Counted from the first letter of the stretch, positions 16,350-27,639 are shown. The stretch: DNA of 64,000 nt from Candidatus Nitrotoga sp. MKT (GCA_003402345.1 QFXH01000007.1:62001-126000), one strand, 5' to 3'. The notes: generated from the sequence alone by a model not told the origin. A program made the numbers and translations.

Positions 16350-17516
16350 ATGCTTTCAGGTTTTATTGATTTGCCATGGTGGGGTTATATAGTTGTTGCA
16401 CTGACTTTGACCCATATTACCATTGCATCTGTTACCATTTTTTTGCACCGCCACCAGGCACATCGCGCACTCGATTTACATGCTATTCCCAGTCATTTTT
16501 TTCGTTTTTGGTTATGGCTAACTACCGCTATCGTCACAAAAGAGTGGGTTGCCATACACCGCAAACACCATGCTAAATGTGAGACAGAAGACGATCCTCA
16601 TAGCCCGGTTATTCTGGGAATTAAAAAAGTGCTATTGGAAGGAGCTGCTCTCTACCGAAAAGAAGCTGAGAACCAAGAAACATTAGCCAAATATGGCCAC
16701 GGCACACCGAACGACTGGTTGGAAAACAATCTTTATAGTAAACGCAGCGAGCTTGGCATTACGTTGATGCTCATCATCGACATACTTTTGTTTGGCCCGC
16801 TCGGCCTAACCATCTGGGCCGTACAAATGGCATGGATACCTATTAATGCGGCTGGCATTGTCAACGGTATCGGACATTATTGGGGTTATCGCAACTTCCA
16901 GACGGCGGACGCTTCCACCAACATCGTGCCGTGGGGTATATTCATTGGCGGTGAAGAGCTGCACAACAATCACCATGCTTATGCTTCTTCCGCTAAACTT
17001 TCAAACAAATGGTATGAGGTCGACATCGGTTGGCTCTACATTCGCGTCATAGCAGCGCTCGGTTTAGCACAAGTGAAGAGGCGTGCCCCACGGGTACGTC
17101 TGAACCAAACCAAGACTTCATGCGATATGGAGACACTACACGCTGTTATCGCTAATCGCTACGAAGTGACAGCCAGATATGCCCAATTACTGAAAAAAAC
17201 CTACTCAACAGAGATAGCCCGGCTCAAACTACAAGCCTCAGATAAAATTGACGTGGCGCGTATAAAACATTGGCTGCACTTGGATGAAAACGTTCTGACC
17301 GAACAACAAAAAACAAAACTTAACGTGGTGATTAAAGCCAGCGGCATCCTACGGACAACTTATACCTTACGCCAAGAGTTAGCTGTTGTCTGGCAAAGCT
17401 CTACTGCTACTAAGGAGCAATTAGTAAAACAATTGGAAGATTGGTGTCATCGGGCGGAAAACAGTGGGATTGTGGCATTACAGGAATTTTCCCAACGGTT
17501 GCGTTGCTACGCTTAG
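16350..17516 (+). CDS. Membrane fatty acid desaturase
   Basis: A 388-residue membrane desaturase with the three histidine boxes of the delta-9 acyl-CoA/acyl-lipid type: HRHQAHR (residues ~31-38), HRKHH (~69-73) and HNNHH (~211-215), which hold the di-iron centre. Four or so hydrophobic segments flank them. It introduces a cis double bond into membrane acyl chains to adjust fluidity. A hydrophilic C-terminal extension of ~130 residues, helical and Lys/Gln-rich, exceeds the catalytic part; its role is unknown. AGGAG lies 7 bases before the start. A strong terminator follows at 17533. Confidence 0.92.
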   Translation: MLSGFIDLPWWGYIVVALTLTHITIASVTIFLHRHQAHRALDLHAIPSHFFRFWLWLTTAIVTKEWVAIHRKHHAKCETEDDPHSPVILGIKKVLLEGAALYRKEAENQETLAKYGHGTPNDWLENNLYSKRSELGITLMLIIDILLFGPLGLTIWAVQMAWIPINAAGIVNGIGHYWGYRNFQTADASTNIVPWGIFIGGEELHNNHHAYASSAKLSNKWYEVDIGWLYIRVIAALGLAQVKRRAPRVRLNQTKTSCDMETLHAVIANRYEVTARYAQLLKKTYSTEIARLKLQASDKIDVARIKHWLHLDENVLTEQQKTKLNVVIKASGILRTTYTLRQELAVVWQSSTATKEQLVKQLEDWCHRAENSGIVALQEFSQRLRCYA

Positions 17517-17532
17517 TATTGTTAACTTAAAC

Positions 17533-17558
17533 AAAAAACCCGCTTAAGCGGGTTTTTT
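17533..17558. terminator. Bidirectional intrinsic terminator
   Basis: A perfect 26-base palindrome: six A, CCCGCTTAAGCGGG, six T. It serves both the desaturase gene on the plus strand and the rpmB-rpmG transcript on the minus strand. Confidence 0.9.
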
Positions 17559-17585
17559 CATGCGTTTGTGAACCAAGCGAAGGGC

Positions 17586-17741
17586 TTACTTTAGCTTGGT
17601 TTCTTTGTACATCACATGCTTGCGCACCACTGGATCAAACTTCTTGATCTCAAGCTTTTCCGGCGTAGTACGCTTATTTTTGTCCGTTGTATAGAAATGA
17701 CCAGTGCCGGCGCTGGATTCAAGTTTGATTTTTTCACGCAT
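17586..17741 (-). CDS. rpmG: 50S ribosomal protein L33
   Basis: A 51-residue protein beginning [19 protein letters not shown] and ending [10 protein letters not shown], a clear match to bacterial L33 without zinc-binding cysteines. It is a small component of the large ribosomal subunit near the E site. GGAGTAAC precedes the start. It follows rpmB by 13 bases in the usual rpmB-rpmG order. The terminator at 17533 lies downstream. Confidence 0.96.
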   Translation of the reverse strand: MREKIKLESSAGTGHFYTTDKNKRTTPEKLEIKKFDPVVRKHVMYKETKLK

Positions 17742-17754
17742 TTTTTGTTACTCC

Positions 17755-17991
17755 TTAAACGTTTTCGCCGCGTGCGCGCATTTCAAACAACACCGCATCG
17801 ATACCATTTTTGTCAATGGTACGTAACCCGGCATTTGTCAGACGCAAGGATACCCAGCGATTTTCAGTTTCAACCCACAAGCGGCGACGCTGCAAGTTTG
17901 GCAGGAAACGACGCTTTGTTTTATTATTGGCGTGGGATACATTGTTTCCCACCATCGGGCGTTTCCCCGTTACTTGACAGACGCGAGCCAT
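17755..17991 (-). CDS. rpmB: 50S ribosomal protein L28
   Basis: A 78-residue protein starting [20 protein letters not shown] and continuing [14 protein letters not shown], diagnostic of L28. The frame is open upstream to 18072, but the conserved N-terminus and the GGAGAAATAGCT site fix the start at 17991. It is a large-subunit ribosomal protein, cotranscribed with rpmG. Confidence 0.97.
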   Translation of the reverse strand: MARVCQVTGKRPMVGNNVSHANNKTKRRFLPNLQRRRLWVETENRWVSLRLTNAGLRTIDKNGIDAVLFEMRARGENV

Positions 17992-18142
17992 AGCTATTTC
18001 TCCAACTAGTTTGCAAAAGAAATGCAATTCTACTCTAAAACCCTCTACCTGATCAACCTGCGGTTGTTTCATCAGGCTAGAGAAATAACGATCCCTACTT
18101 TTTCCAACGTTAAATCCTCTGAGTTACGACAATTCAGCATTC

Positions 18143-19522
18143 CTATCTTTTGTTCCCACCTATGTCCAGATTGGGTAAAGACTCTCCCTTGTTTGTTAAT
18201 TCTACATGCGCCCAACCATGCGCGAAGGTGATATCGAGATGTGCGCCTACAGGCAAAGCAGCACTGTCCGAAATAATTGTACCGTGTGCATCACGTACCA
18301 TACTGTAGCCGCGCGCCAGCACCTGTTGCGGATCGAGATGGTCGAGATGTTGCTGTAGGACGCTTAGGTGGGCATTAAAGCGTTGCAGTGTACGTTGCAT
18401 AACTTCCTGCAGCTGGTGAGTCAAAACTATCTGCCGTGCGCCAAGCTGTTCAATATTTGGATATGCCGCACGTAAACGCTGCTGCAACGACTGCCAATGC
18501 CATTGTTGGCGTTGCAAAGTATAGGTTAGCACGATCTGTAAGCGTTGCTGCAGATGGTTAAGGTGCTGAGTTTGTTGTTGCATTCGCAGTGCGGGATGTA
18601 CCAATCGACGCTGTAAGTAGTCGAGTTGTTGCATTACACGTTCGAATTGGCGTTGTTTGCCGCGTGCTAATCGCTGTGCCAAATGATATACGCGTTGTAA
18701 CAACTCTTGCCGCTCCGGTACAACCAGTTGCGCGGCCGCAGTGGGTGTGGCGGCACGCTGGTCAACAACAAAATCAGTGATGGTAAAATCAGTTTCGTGT
18801 CCAATGCCACTTACCATCAGAATACGGCTGGCAAAGATGGCACGCGCTACAATTTCCTCGTTAAACGCCCATAAATCTTCGATGCTGCCACCACCCCGAC
18901 ATAACATCAGCACGTCGCACTCCGCCCGTTCATTAGCCAATCGAATGGCTTGCGCGATCTTTTGCGCCGCTTCCTCCCCTTGTACCGGTGTGGGATACAG
19001 CACGACAGAAATACTTGGCATACGTTTAGCCAAGGTAATCAACACATCGCGTAACGCTGCTGCCTGCGGTGAGGTGATAATGCCAATTTGTGCAGGGAAG
19101 AATGGCAGCGGCCGTTTTCGCGCAGTATCGAACAACCCCTCGGTTTCCAGTTTGCGTTTGAGGCGTTCGAATGCATCATACAGCGCACCCAGTCCTGCTG
19201 GCCGCATCTGCTCCAGCGTCAATTGAAATTCACCACGAGCTTCATACAGCGTGGCCAGAGCTAATACCTCCACTTGCATGCCATTTTTTGGTAGCCAGTC
19301 AAGGTACTGGCTTTTGTGACGGAACATCACGCAGCGGACCTGCGCTTGTTCATCTTTCAGGGAAAAATACCAATGTTTGGAAGTAGCGCAGACAAAATTG
19401 GAAATCTCACCGCGCACCCATAGTAGTGGCAAACTACTTTCCAATATCTGTTTGGTTGCCATGTTGAGTTCTTGCACACTGAAGATATGATTTTTTTTAT
19501 CTTCAATTAATTTAAAGGTCAT
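18143..19522 (-). CDS. xseA: Exodeoxyribonuclease VII large subunit
   Basis: About 460 residues: an N-terminal OB-fold domain (HIFSVQELN, then LLWVRGEISNF and KDEQAQVRCVMF), a central catalytic domain with PAQIGIITSPQAAALRDVL and the highly conserved LCRGGGSIEDLWAFNEE and GIGHETDFT(I)TDFV, then a long Gln/Leu-rich coiled coil (about 280-420) and a C-terminal GYSMVRDAHG. With XseB it degrades single-stranded DNA to oligonucleotides. The start is uncertain: ATG 19522 fits the family better, ATG 19561 would add 13 residues, and neither has a good ribosome site. It is divergent from exbB. Confidence 0.94.
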   Translation of the reverse strand: MTFKLIEDKKNHIFSVQELNMATKQILESSLPLLWVRGEISNFVCATSKHWYFSLKDEQAQVRCVMFRHKSQYLDWLPKNGMQVEVLALATLYEARGEFQLTLEQMRPAGLGALYDAFERLKRKLETEGLFDTARKRPLPFFPAQIGIITSPQAAALRDVLITLAKRMPSISVVLYPTPVQGEEAAQKIAQAIRLANERAECDVLMLCRGGGSIEDLWAFNEEIVARAIFASRILMVSGIGHETDFTITDFVVDQRAATPTAAAQLVVPERQELLQRVYHLAQRLARGKQRQFERVMQQLDYLQRRLVHPALRMQQQTQHLNHLQQRLQIVLTYTLQRQQWHWQSLQQRLRAAYPNIEQLGARQIVLTHQLQEVMQRTLQRFNAHLSVLQQHLDHLDPQQVLARGYSMVRDAHGTIISDSAALPVGAHLDITFAHGWAHVELTNKGESLPNLDIGGNKR

Positions 19523-19732
19523 ATCGCCATTCTTTAATAATAAGCCACAATTTTTGTGCATGGATTAAGCATCATAGCTCTTTCACTTCAATGACGCTGT
19601 TAAGCATCTCAAAATAATCATGATATAAACTCAAAGGATATTCGGGTTAATGTAATTGGAGAAATCTTGCTCAAACAAGTGCGACCAGATACAGTTCCGC
19701 TTTATTAATTTAAGCATATTTGGAGAAATTCA

Positions 19733-20341
19733 GTGTTTGTTATTGTAGAGGCGGCTGGCTGGCCGATTTGGTTTTTGATAATCGCATCTTTGATTGCCGT
19801 TGGAATAATTTTAGAACGCTTGGTGACCCTGCGTAGCAAAAAAATTGCACCCGCAGAGCTATTCAATGAAGTGGTCCAGGAACTTAAGCAGCGCGGAGTC
19901 AGCGATGCCATGCTTTCCCGTTTAGAAGCAGAGTCCCCGCTTGGTCGTATTTTTGCCGCTGGCCTTAAGAATATTAAAAGCCCATCCACAGTGATGAAAG
20001 AATCTGTCGAGGAAGCAGGGCGCGCTGCTGCACACGAGCTTGAGCGCTTTCTTACCACCTTAGGTACAATCGCTTCAATAAGTCCATTGTTAGGTCTGTT
20101 CGGCACGATGGTGGGAATGATTGAAATTTTCGGCGCACAAAATACTACAGAGAATGCCCCTGCTGCACTCGCCCATGGTATTTCGATAGCCTTGTATAAC
20201 ACAGCATTCGGCCTGATGGTGGCTATCCCCAGTATGATTTTCTATCGTCATTTCCGTGCCAAGGTAGATGGCCTGACTATCGAAATGGAACAGCAAGCAA
20301 TCAAGTTGATTGAAATCATACATGGCGCACGCCGAGGTTAA
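19733..20341 (+). CDS. exbB: ExbB/TolQ-family proton-channel protein
   Basis: A 202-residue MotA/TolQ/ExbB protein with three membrane segments: one near residues 5-25 (WPIWFLIIASLIAVGII) and a pair at about 110-130 (LGTIASISPLLGLFGTMVGM) and 155-180. The second pair carries the conserved proton-path threonine region. With ExbD it uses the proton gradient to energise TonB-type envelope processes. The GTG start follows GGAGAAATTCA. It heads the long overlapping operon to 24409 and is divergent from xseA. Confidence 0.92.
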   Translation: MFVIVEAAGWPIWFLIIASLIAVGIILERLVTLRSKKIAPAELFNEVVQELKQRGVSDAMLSRLEAESPLGRIFAAGLKNIKSPSTVMKESVEEAGRAAAHELERFLTTLGTIASISPLLGLFGTMVGMIEIFGAQNTTENAPAALAHGISIALYNTAFGLMVAIPSMIFYRHFRAKVDGLTIEMEQQAIKLIEIIHGARRG

Positions 20342-20344
20342 GCT

Positions 20345-20758
20345 ATGAACTTTCAACGTGGCCGCATGCGTGAGGAACCAGAAATCAATCTGATTCCAAT
20401 GATCGATATATTCCTGGTAATCATAATTTTTCTAATGGTGTCGACCACCTATACCAAATTTTCTGAATTACAGATTAATCTGCCGCAGGCCAGTGGCGAT
20501 GAAACGACTTCGCAAGCAAAGCAAATCAATGTGTCAATAGATGCTTCGGAGCACTACGCCATCAACAATGCGGTCACGGCATTCAATAATGTACAGAATA
20601 TGTCGCAAGCGCTGCGTACAGCCGCAGGCGAACAAAAAGACCCAACCATCGTTATTAACGCTGATGCTAAGGCGCCGCATCAAGCCGTAATTAATGTTAT
20701 GGAAGCAGCGCGTCTCGCTGGTTATGGCCGCATCACCTTCACCACCAGCCGAAAATAA
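20345..20758 (+). CDS. exbD: ExbD/TolR-family protein
   Basis: A 137-residue protein with a short cytoplasmic N-terminus, one membrane helix containing the essential aspartate (EINLIPMIDIFLVIIIFLMV, residues ~13-32) and a periplasmic domain ending in VINVMEAARLAGYGRITFTT. It partners ExbB three bases upstream. An ExbBD pair next to lpxK is common in betaproteobacteria. Confidence 0.93.
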   Translation: MNFQRGRMREEPEINLIPMIDIFLVIIIFLMVSTTYTKFSELQINLPQASGDETTSQAKQINVSIDASEHYAINNAVTAFNNVQNMSQALRTAAGEQKDPTIVINADAKAPHQAVINVMEAARLAGYGRITFTTSRK

Positions 20759-20778
20759 CGGGCGGCCAGGCTAAGGAA

Positions 20779-21762
20779 ATGCAGTGGCTAGAGCAACACT
20801 GGTATCGTACTACTCCGCTACACCTTGTCTTGTTGCCTGTCAGTTTTATATTCCGCATGCTGGCGGCAACCCGACGTGCGCTTTACCGTAGCGGCATTTT
20901 AACTAGCGTGAAGTTGCCGATACCTGTCATCATAGTGGGTAATATTACCGTTGGCGGCAGTGGCAAAACACCGCTTACACTATGGCTGGCGCAGCAATTA
21001 ATTGATAACGGTTGGCATCCCGGTATCATCAGCCGTGGCCACGGTGGTACCACCCTATCCCCGCTAGCCGTGCATGTGTCAAGCAGTCCCGATGAGGTCG
21101 GTGACGAAGCAGTGCTGATGGCACAACGCAAGCTGTGCCCAGTGTGGATCGGGCGTGACCGCGTTGGCGTGGCACGCGCGTTGTTACGGGCTCATCCCGA
21201 ATGCGATATTGTGCTTAGTGATGATGGCCTGCAACATTACCGCTTGCAGCGCGATTTTGAAATTGCGGTAGTAGATGGTATACGTCGCTTTGGTAATGGC
21301 TTCCTGCTCCCGGCCGGTCCATTGCGTGAACCACTTTCACGCCTGGCTAAGGTGGATGCCGTAGTCATTAACGGGGGAATGGCCACCGCAGGCCAACACA
21401 GCATGCAATTACATGGTGAGAATTTTTACAACCTGCTTAATCCGAATACGTCTGCCCAAGTTGCCGATTTTTACGGCCAACGTCTGCACTCCATTGCTGG
21501 GATCGGCCACCCGCAGCGCTTTTTCGCGCATCTAAACCGTCTTGGATTGAAGGTACAAGCCCATCCTTTCCCCGACCATCATCGCTTTACACCTGCCGAT
21601 CTGGACTACACTGATGCAGACGCAATACTCATGACGGAAAAAGATGCGGTAAAATGCACGACATTCGCCAACGAAAAATGCTGGGTGCTGCGTGTGGATG
21701 TGCAGTTGGATTCCTTGCTTACCCAACAAATCTTAGAAAGGCTTACTCCTGATGGACGCTAA
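20779..21762 (+). CDS. lpxK: Tetraacyldisaccharide 4'-kinase
   Basis: A 327-residue membrane-associated kinase with an N-terminal hydrophobic segment, the P-loop in [14 protein letters not shown] (residues ~54-67) and conserved blocks [32 protein letters not shown] and LPAGPLREP. It phosphorylates the lipid A disaccharide at the 4' position on the inner face of the inner membrane. AAGGAA precedes the ATG. Its end overlaps the next gene by 11 bases. Confidence 0.96.
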   Translation: MQWLEQHWYRTTPLHLVLLPVSFIFRMLAATRRALYRSGILTSVKLPIPVIIVGNITVGGSGKTPLTLWLAQQLIDNGWHPGIISRGHGGTTLSPLAVHVSSSPDEVGDEAVLMAQRKLCPVWIGRDRVGVARALLRAHPECDIVLSDDGLQHYRLQRDFEIAVVDGIRRFGNGFLLPAGPLREPLSRLAKVDAVVINGGMATAGQHSMQLHGENFYNLLNPNTSAQVADFYGQRLHSIAGIGHPQRFFAHLNRLGLKVQAHPFPDHHRFTPADLDYTDADAILMTEKDAVKCTTFANEKCWVLRVDVQLDSLLTQQILERLTPDGR

Positions 21763-21936
21763 ACTGCTTGAAATCCTAGTTTGCCCATTGTGCAAATCTC
21801 CGCTGATTTACCGCAAAACCGAACAGGAATTAATCTGCAAGGCGGATCGTCTGGCATTTCCTATACAGGATGACATTCCCGTAATGCTGGCAGATGAAGC
21901 ACGCAAGCTTACCCCGGAAGAAATCGAACGGCTCCG

Positions 21937-21940
<4 letters not shown>
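21752..21940 (+). CDS. ycaR: Trm112/YcaR-family protein
   Basis: A 62-residue protein of the YcaR/Trm112-like group: [18 protein letters not shown], then [20 protein letters not shown]. The two-cysteine knuckle near residue 11 and a third cysteine suggest metal binding. It regularly lies between lpxK and kdsB; its precise role is not settled. It overlaps lpxK by 11 and kdsB by 4 bases. Confidence 0.93.
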
Positions 21941-23809
<1,869 letters not shown>

Positions 23810-23812
23810 TTT

Positions 23813-24409
23813 ATGCTGTATACCCTATCAGACCGAACACCGGAATTACGTGGACAACAGCACTTCATCGCACCCAATGCCAGCGTCATCGGCTCGGTTA
23901 TTCTCGAAAATAATGTCAGCATCTGGTTCAATGCGGTGATACGTGGCGATAATGAACCCATCCACATCGGTGAAAACAGCAACATTCAGGATGGATCAGT
24001 GCTGCACACTGATCCTGGCGCACCGCTCACTATAGGCAATAATGTCACTGTCGGCCACTTGGTGATGCTCCATGGTTGCATCATCGGCGATGGCAGTCTG
24101 ATCGGCATCCACAGCACCATTCTTAATCACGCTGTAATCGGACGCAACTGCCTGATAGGCGCAAACACGCTGATTACCGAAGGTAAAATAATCCCGGACA
24201 ATTCACTGGTGGTAGGTTCGCCCGGCAAGGTGTTGCGCAGCTTGCGGGAAGAAGAAATCGCAGCCCTGAATACCAATGCTGCGCGCTATGTGGAAAATCT
24301 TAATCGCTATAGGAACTCGTTGGGGAGCATTATTTGGGGTGGAGATGCGCTACATCAAGCCAGCATTAGCTGCTGCACTTCTAACTTGAATCCGCCGAGT
24401 TCTAAATAA
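23813..24409 (+). CDS. Gamma-carbonic anhydrase-like hexapeptide protein
   Basis: A 198-residue left-handed beta-helix protein with gamma-class carbonic anhydrase/YrdA landmarks: WFNAVIRGDNEPIHIGENS, NIQDGSVLHTDPG, VGHLVMLHGC and IGIHSTILNHAVIG, with the metal-binding histidines in VGH and LHG. It ends ~15-20 residues past the family norm. Many YrdA-type members have not been shown to be active carbonic anhydrases. Last gene of the exbB operon; the start is 4 bases after the previous stop, with no clear ribosome site. Confidence 0.9.
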   Translation: MLYTLSDRTPELRGQQHFIAPNASVIGSVILENNVSIWFNAVIRGDNEPIHIGENSNIQDGSVLHTDPGAPLTIGNNVTVGHLVMLHGCIIGDGSLIGIHSTILNHAVIGRNCLIGANTLITEGKIIPDNSLVVGSPGKVLRSLREEEIAALNTNAARYVENLNRYRNSLGSIIWGGDALHQASISCCTSNLNPPSSK

Positions 24410-24423
24410 GATTAGGCGCCAAT

Positions 24424-24471
24424 AAAAAATGTTGATGCAGCATATAGTTGATATGTCAGGAAACATTTTTT
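24424..24471 (+). terminator. Terminator-like inverted repeat ending the exbB operon
   Basis: AAAAAATGTT (24424-24433) pairs with AACATTTTTT (24462-24471) around a 28-base loop that can itself fold. The right arm ends in a T run. The large loop makes it an imperfect terminator, but its place 15 bases after the last operon gene fits. Confidence 0.45.
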
Positions 24472-24504
24472 GTGAGCAACACGTATTGTAACGAGGCGGA
24501 TTAA

Positions 24505-24532
24505 GCAGGCAATCCCCGAAGGGGATGCCCGC
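24505..24532. other. GC-rich hairpin
   Basis: ATCCCC-GAA-GGGGAT forms a stable hairpin whose stem is extended by GGC/GCC after an unpaired A. No T tract follows directly. It stands out in a gene-free stretch (24472-24639) that otherwise shows nothing. It could be a REP-like element or an RNA stem. Confidence 0.4.
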
Positions 24533-24639
24533 AAATTTGAGTTTTTAGAAGTACCCTTGAATACAAAACACCCAGTCAGGCATTCTTCAAATCAGGCATC
24601 GCACTTCAAACTTGAACTCGCGAACTACCAAAACTTCAA

Positions 24640-26949
24640 ATGAAAATTGTTGATTCTTCGACTTCAAAATCAAATGGCTTTGCGATGGAAATCGGACAAG
24701 ATATCACTATCACGCTTTGCTGCGTGGACTGCATCAATCATGAACTTGCCATCGAGGCATTGAAAAAATCAAAAGAAAGATGCGTCTTTGACCGCATCCT
24801 TTTCCTGACGGACCGAGATTTCTCCCTTCCAGATATTGAAACAATAAAAATACCTCCGATCCGCTCACGGCAGGAATATTCGATGTTTGTACTGCATGAA
24901 CTGCATCGTTATATTGATAGTGATTTCGTTCTTCTTGTTCAGTGGGACGGCTACATCATTAACCCCAACGCATGGGCGAATGAATTTCTAAGTTTTGACT
25001 ATATCGGTGCGGTGTGGGGTCATCATAAAGATGGATTCAGGGTTGGTAACGGTGGATTTTCACTACGGTCGCGTAAATTGTTACTTGCAACGCGGGAAAT
25101 CCCATTCGATGAAGAGTTAGCTGAAGATGAACAGATTGGCCGCAAATATCGCCCCCTGCTAGAAGAGCAATACCAAGTGCGGTTTGCACCAGAATCCGAG
25201 GCAGAAAAATTTTCCTTCGAAACCACTTATCCAGCTCGCCTGTCTTTCGGCTTTCACGGGTTATTCAATATGTGGATGGCCCTTGCTCCGAATGAAGTAG
25301 AAAAGTTTATCCATAGCCTGCCATCCAATGTTACAAACTCCATGCAGTTTTTCCAGCTTGGAATCAATTACCGCGATCTGCGACAGTTTCATTTCGCTAA
25401 GGCAATCTTTCAACGCATCCTTGAAAGCAATCCTGCGCATTCCGATGCCCGTAATCAATTGGCGGCAATGGCAAGTCCCTCTGCTTCAAAATCGATAAGT
25501 CGAAACGAGACATGTCCATGTGGTAGCGGTGAACGATACAAGAATTGCTGCGGAAAAATTGTCGTAACACCTTTTCCACGCGGCGCAACTCGCGAGGAGG
25601 ACATTCGGTGGATGTTGTCCGTCGCACTAAAGCACCATCAGCTGAACCATATCGTTCATGCCAACACAATTTATGGCTTGATTTTACATGAACAACCGCA
25701 AAATGCAGTTGCGATGCAATATTCTGGGGTCATCGCTTATCAGTCAGGCTCCCACGAAGAAGCCTTGAAATTGATTGACCAAGCCATCCAGATTCAGCCT
25801 TCAATTCCAGACTTTCATAATAATCTAGGATTGGTGTATCAAGCCATAGGAGATCATCAACGAGCTACTGAATGTTATCGCCAAGCAATTGCCCTTAATG
25901 CCAACTATGTTGACGCATACAATAATTTGGGCTTGATATTCGAAGCCACAGGGCGTCCTGCTGAAGCAGTTACTTATTACGAAAGAGCTATTGCCTTACG
26001 GCCAGATTTTGCTCAGGCACACTGGAACCTTTCACTGGCGTTACTCGCAATAGGTAATTTTTCGCGTGGCTGGGATGAATATGAGTGGCGTCTAAAGACG
26101 CCAGAACTGGCTGGTGAAGGAAAACGTTTTACGCGTCCGTTATGGAATGGCGAAGACCTTCACGGGAAAACAATACTTTTGCACGCAGAACAGGGTTTTG
26201 GCGATGCTATACAGTTCATTCGATATGCGCCACTGCTGGCTGCGCTTGGAGGACAAATTGTATTTGAATGTAAACCTGCGCTGACACGCCTATTCAAAGA
26301 AGTGAAAGGAATACATGAAATCATCTTGCGAGGCGACCCCCTACCTCAATACGATTTCCATTGTCCATTACTCAGCCTGCCATCTAGGTTCCGCACAGCT
26401 GAGATGGAAATACCAGTGGCGGCTCCTTACCTTTCCCCGGATGAAGGCTTGGTTGAAGCTTGGCGGAAACGCATGCCGAATACAGGGGCAGCATTAAAAG
26501 TGGGTTTGGTGTGGGCTGGAAGTCCTGGAAACAAGAACGATCTGAATCGCTCCATTGCCCTCAGTCAACTTGATTTGCTTGGAACCGTAGAAAATGTGAT
26601 GTTCTTTAACCTGCAAAAAGGCTCTGGGGAGGCTCAAGCAAATAATCCGCTTGCCAATCTTCATTTCATCGGCTTGACGGAAGACATCGGAGATTTCGCC
26701 AGTACAGCCGCATTAATTGCCAATCTTGATCTCGTGATTTGTGTCGACACGTCGGTTGCTCATCTTGCGGGGGCTATTGGCAAACCTGCATGGGTGCTCT
26801 TGCCATTTGCGGCGGACTGGCGCTGGCTGCGTGAGAGGGACGATAGTCCGTGGTACCCGTCCCTTCGCTTATTCCGACAATGCAATATTGGCAACTGGGA
26901 AGAGGTGGTGGTGAGAGTGCGGGACGCGTTGTGCAAGATGGCAGCGTGA
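24640..26949 (+). CDS. Multidomain glycosylation protein: DUF5672, SEC-C, TPR and GT9/GT41-like
   Basis: A 769-residue soluble protein with four recognisable parts. Residues ~20-210 resemble DUF5672, a glycosyltransferase-like domain (ITITLCCVDCINHELAIEAL, VLLVQWDGYI, VGNGGFSLRS). Residues ~285-303 form a SEC-C zinc knuckle (NETCPCGSGERYKNCCGK). Residues ~320-460 are TPR repeats with NNLGL.Y.A.G phrases. Residues ~470-765 resemble the glycosyltransferase part of TPR/GT9-like proteins (ILLHAEQGFGDAIQFIRYAP, VGLVWAGSPGNKND, ICVDTSVAHLAGAIGKPAW). It probably transfers sugar to a protein or surface glycan; the acceptor is unknown. An alternative in-frame ATG lies 15 codons in; neither has a clear ribosome site. 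Confidence 0.78.
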   Translation: MKIVDSSTSKSNGFAMEIGQDITITLCCVDCINHELAIEALKKSKERCVFDRILFLTDRDFSLPDIETIKIPPIRSRQEYSMFVLHELHRYIDSDFVLLVQWDGYIINPNAWANEFLSFDYIGAVWGHHKDGFRVGNGGFSLRSRKLLLATREIPFDEELAEDEQIGRKYRPLLEEQYQVRFAPESEAEKFSFETTYPARLSFGFHGLFNMWMALAPNEVEKFIHSLPSNVTNSMQFFQLGINYRDLRQFHFAKAIFQRILESNPAHSDARNQLAAMASPSASKSISRNETCPCGSGERYKNCCGKIVVTPFPRGATREEDIRWMLSVALKHHQLNHIVHANTIYGLILHEQPQNAVAMQYSGVIAYQSGSHEEALKLIDQAIQIQPSIPDFHNNLGLVYQAIGDHQRATECYRQAIALNANYVDAYNNLGLIFEATGRPAEAVTYYERAIALRPDFAQAHWNLSLALLAIGNFSRGWDEYEWRLKTPELAGEGKRFTRPLWNGEDLHGKTILLHAEQGFGDAIQFIRYAPLLAALGGQIVFECKPALTRLFKEVKGIHEIILRGDPLPQYDFHCPLLSLPSRFRTAEMEIPVAAPYLSPDEGLVEAWRKRMPNTGAALKVGLVWAGSPGNKNDLNRSIALSQLDLLGTVENVMFFNLQKGSGEAQANNPLANLHFIGLTEDIGDFASTAALIANLDLVICVDTSVAHLAGAIGKPAWVLLPFAADWRWLRERDDSPWYPSLRLFRQCNIGNWEEVVVRVRDALCKMAA

Positions 26950-26994
26950 TCGCTCATGAGAATTTTATTACGTGTTTGGATACAAATTAAAAAT

Positions 26995-27639
26995 TCATAA
27001 TTTATTTTCTGCCACCAACGCCGGATTTAACTGCGGGTCATTGTACATTTTGAACTGGCGATAAACTTTGAAATATGCTCGACCCGCCTGTGTATCAGCT
27101 AGTAACTCGTCCAAGCAAGCACCCAAGTCGCTGCGTTGCTCATTCAATCGCTCCAGTTTTCTACGGCACGTTAAACGATGAGCTTCATCAACTTCAATAC
27201 GCTCGGTCTGCTGACGCATGGCGCATATCTTTAGTGCAAGAATTGACAGCCTATCCACCATGCTGCCAGCGGTCTCGCTATTCAAACGCGCACCCTTTGT
27301 TACTTTGACGGTCGGCGAATCGCTTTGTGCAGAGACAACATCCACTAGCTTAAGGGCAATTAATAACTGTTCATCAATGCATTCGATGGCATCGTTGCGG
27401 GCCTGATTGTGGCGGTCAATAGCGCGTTTATTAATGGCGATATCCATGTCACTGACCTTAATACGGCGAGCCAAATCCTCTTCCGCCCAAAGCAGGCAAT
27501 TGCTGCAATGATTCTTAATGATCCACCGCCATAACTCAGCCCCATCGGTATTATGTATGATCGAAGAAACAGGCCAAATTGGATTAGCCAAGTAATTGTC
27601 GTGAAAAGTGGTAACAGAATGACTGGCAATCAGACACAT
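26995..27639 (-). CDS. DUF4254 protein
   Basis: A 214-residue protein matching DUF4254: an N-terminal region with ELWRWIIKNHCSNCLLWAEE, a central AINKRAIDRHNQARNDAIE, GSMVDRLSILALKICAMR and a closing AYFKVYRQFKMYNDP. It looks all-helical and soluble. Members often sit beside glycosyltransferase-9/TPR genes, as here (convergent with the preceding gene, 45 bases apart), so a part in glycan or glycoprotein assembly is inferred; no activity is established. Confidence 0.82.
   Translation of the reverse strand: MCLIASHSVTTFHDNYLANPIWPVSSIIHNTDGAELWRWIIKNHCSNCLLWAEEDLARRIKVSDMDIAINKRAIDRHNQARNDAIECIDEQLLIALKLVDVVSAQSDSPTVKVTKGARLNSETAGSMVDRLSILALKICAMRQQTERIEVDEAHRLTCRRKLERLNEQRSDLGACLDELLADTQAGRAYFKVYRQFKMYNDPQLNPALVAENKL

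Noticed and set aside
19705-20202. 165-codon open frame on the minus strand
   Set aside because: It lies opposite exbB, whose family assignment is clear; the minus frame has low-complexity shadow composition.
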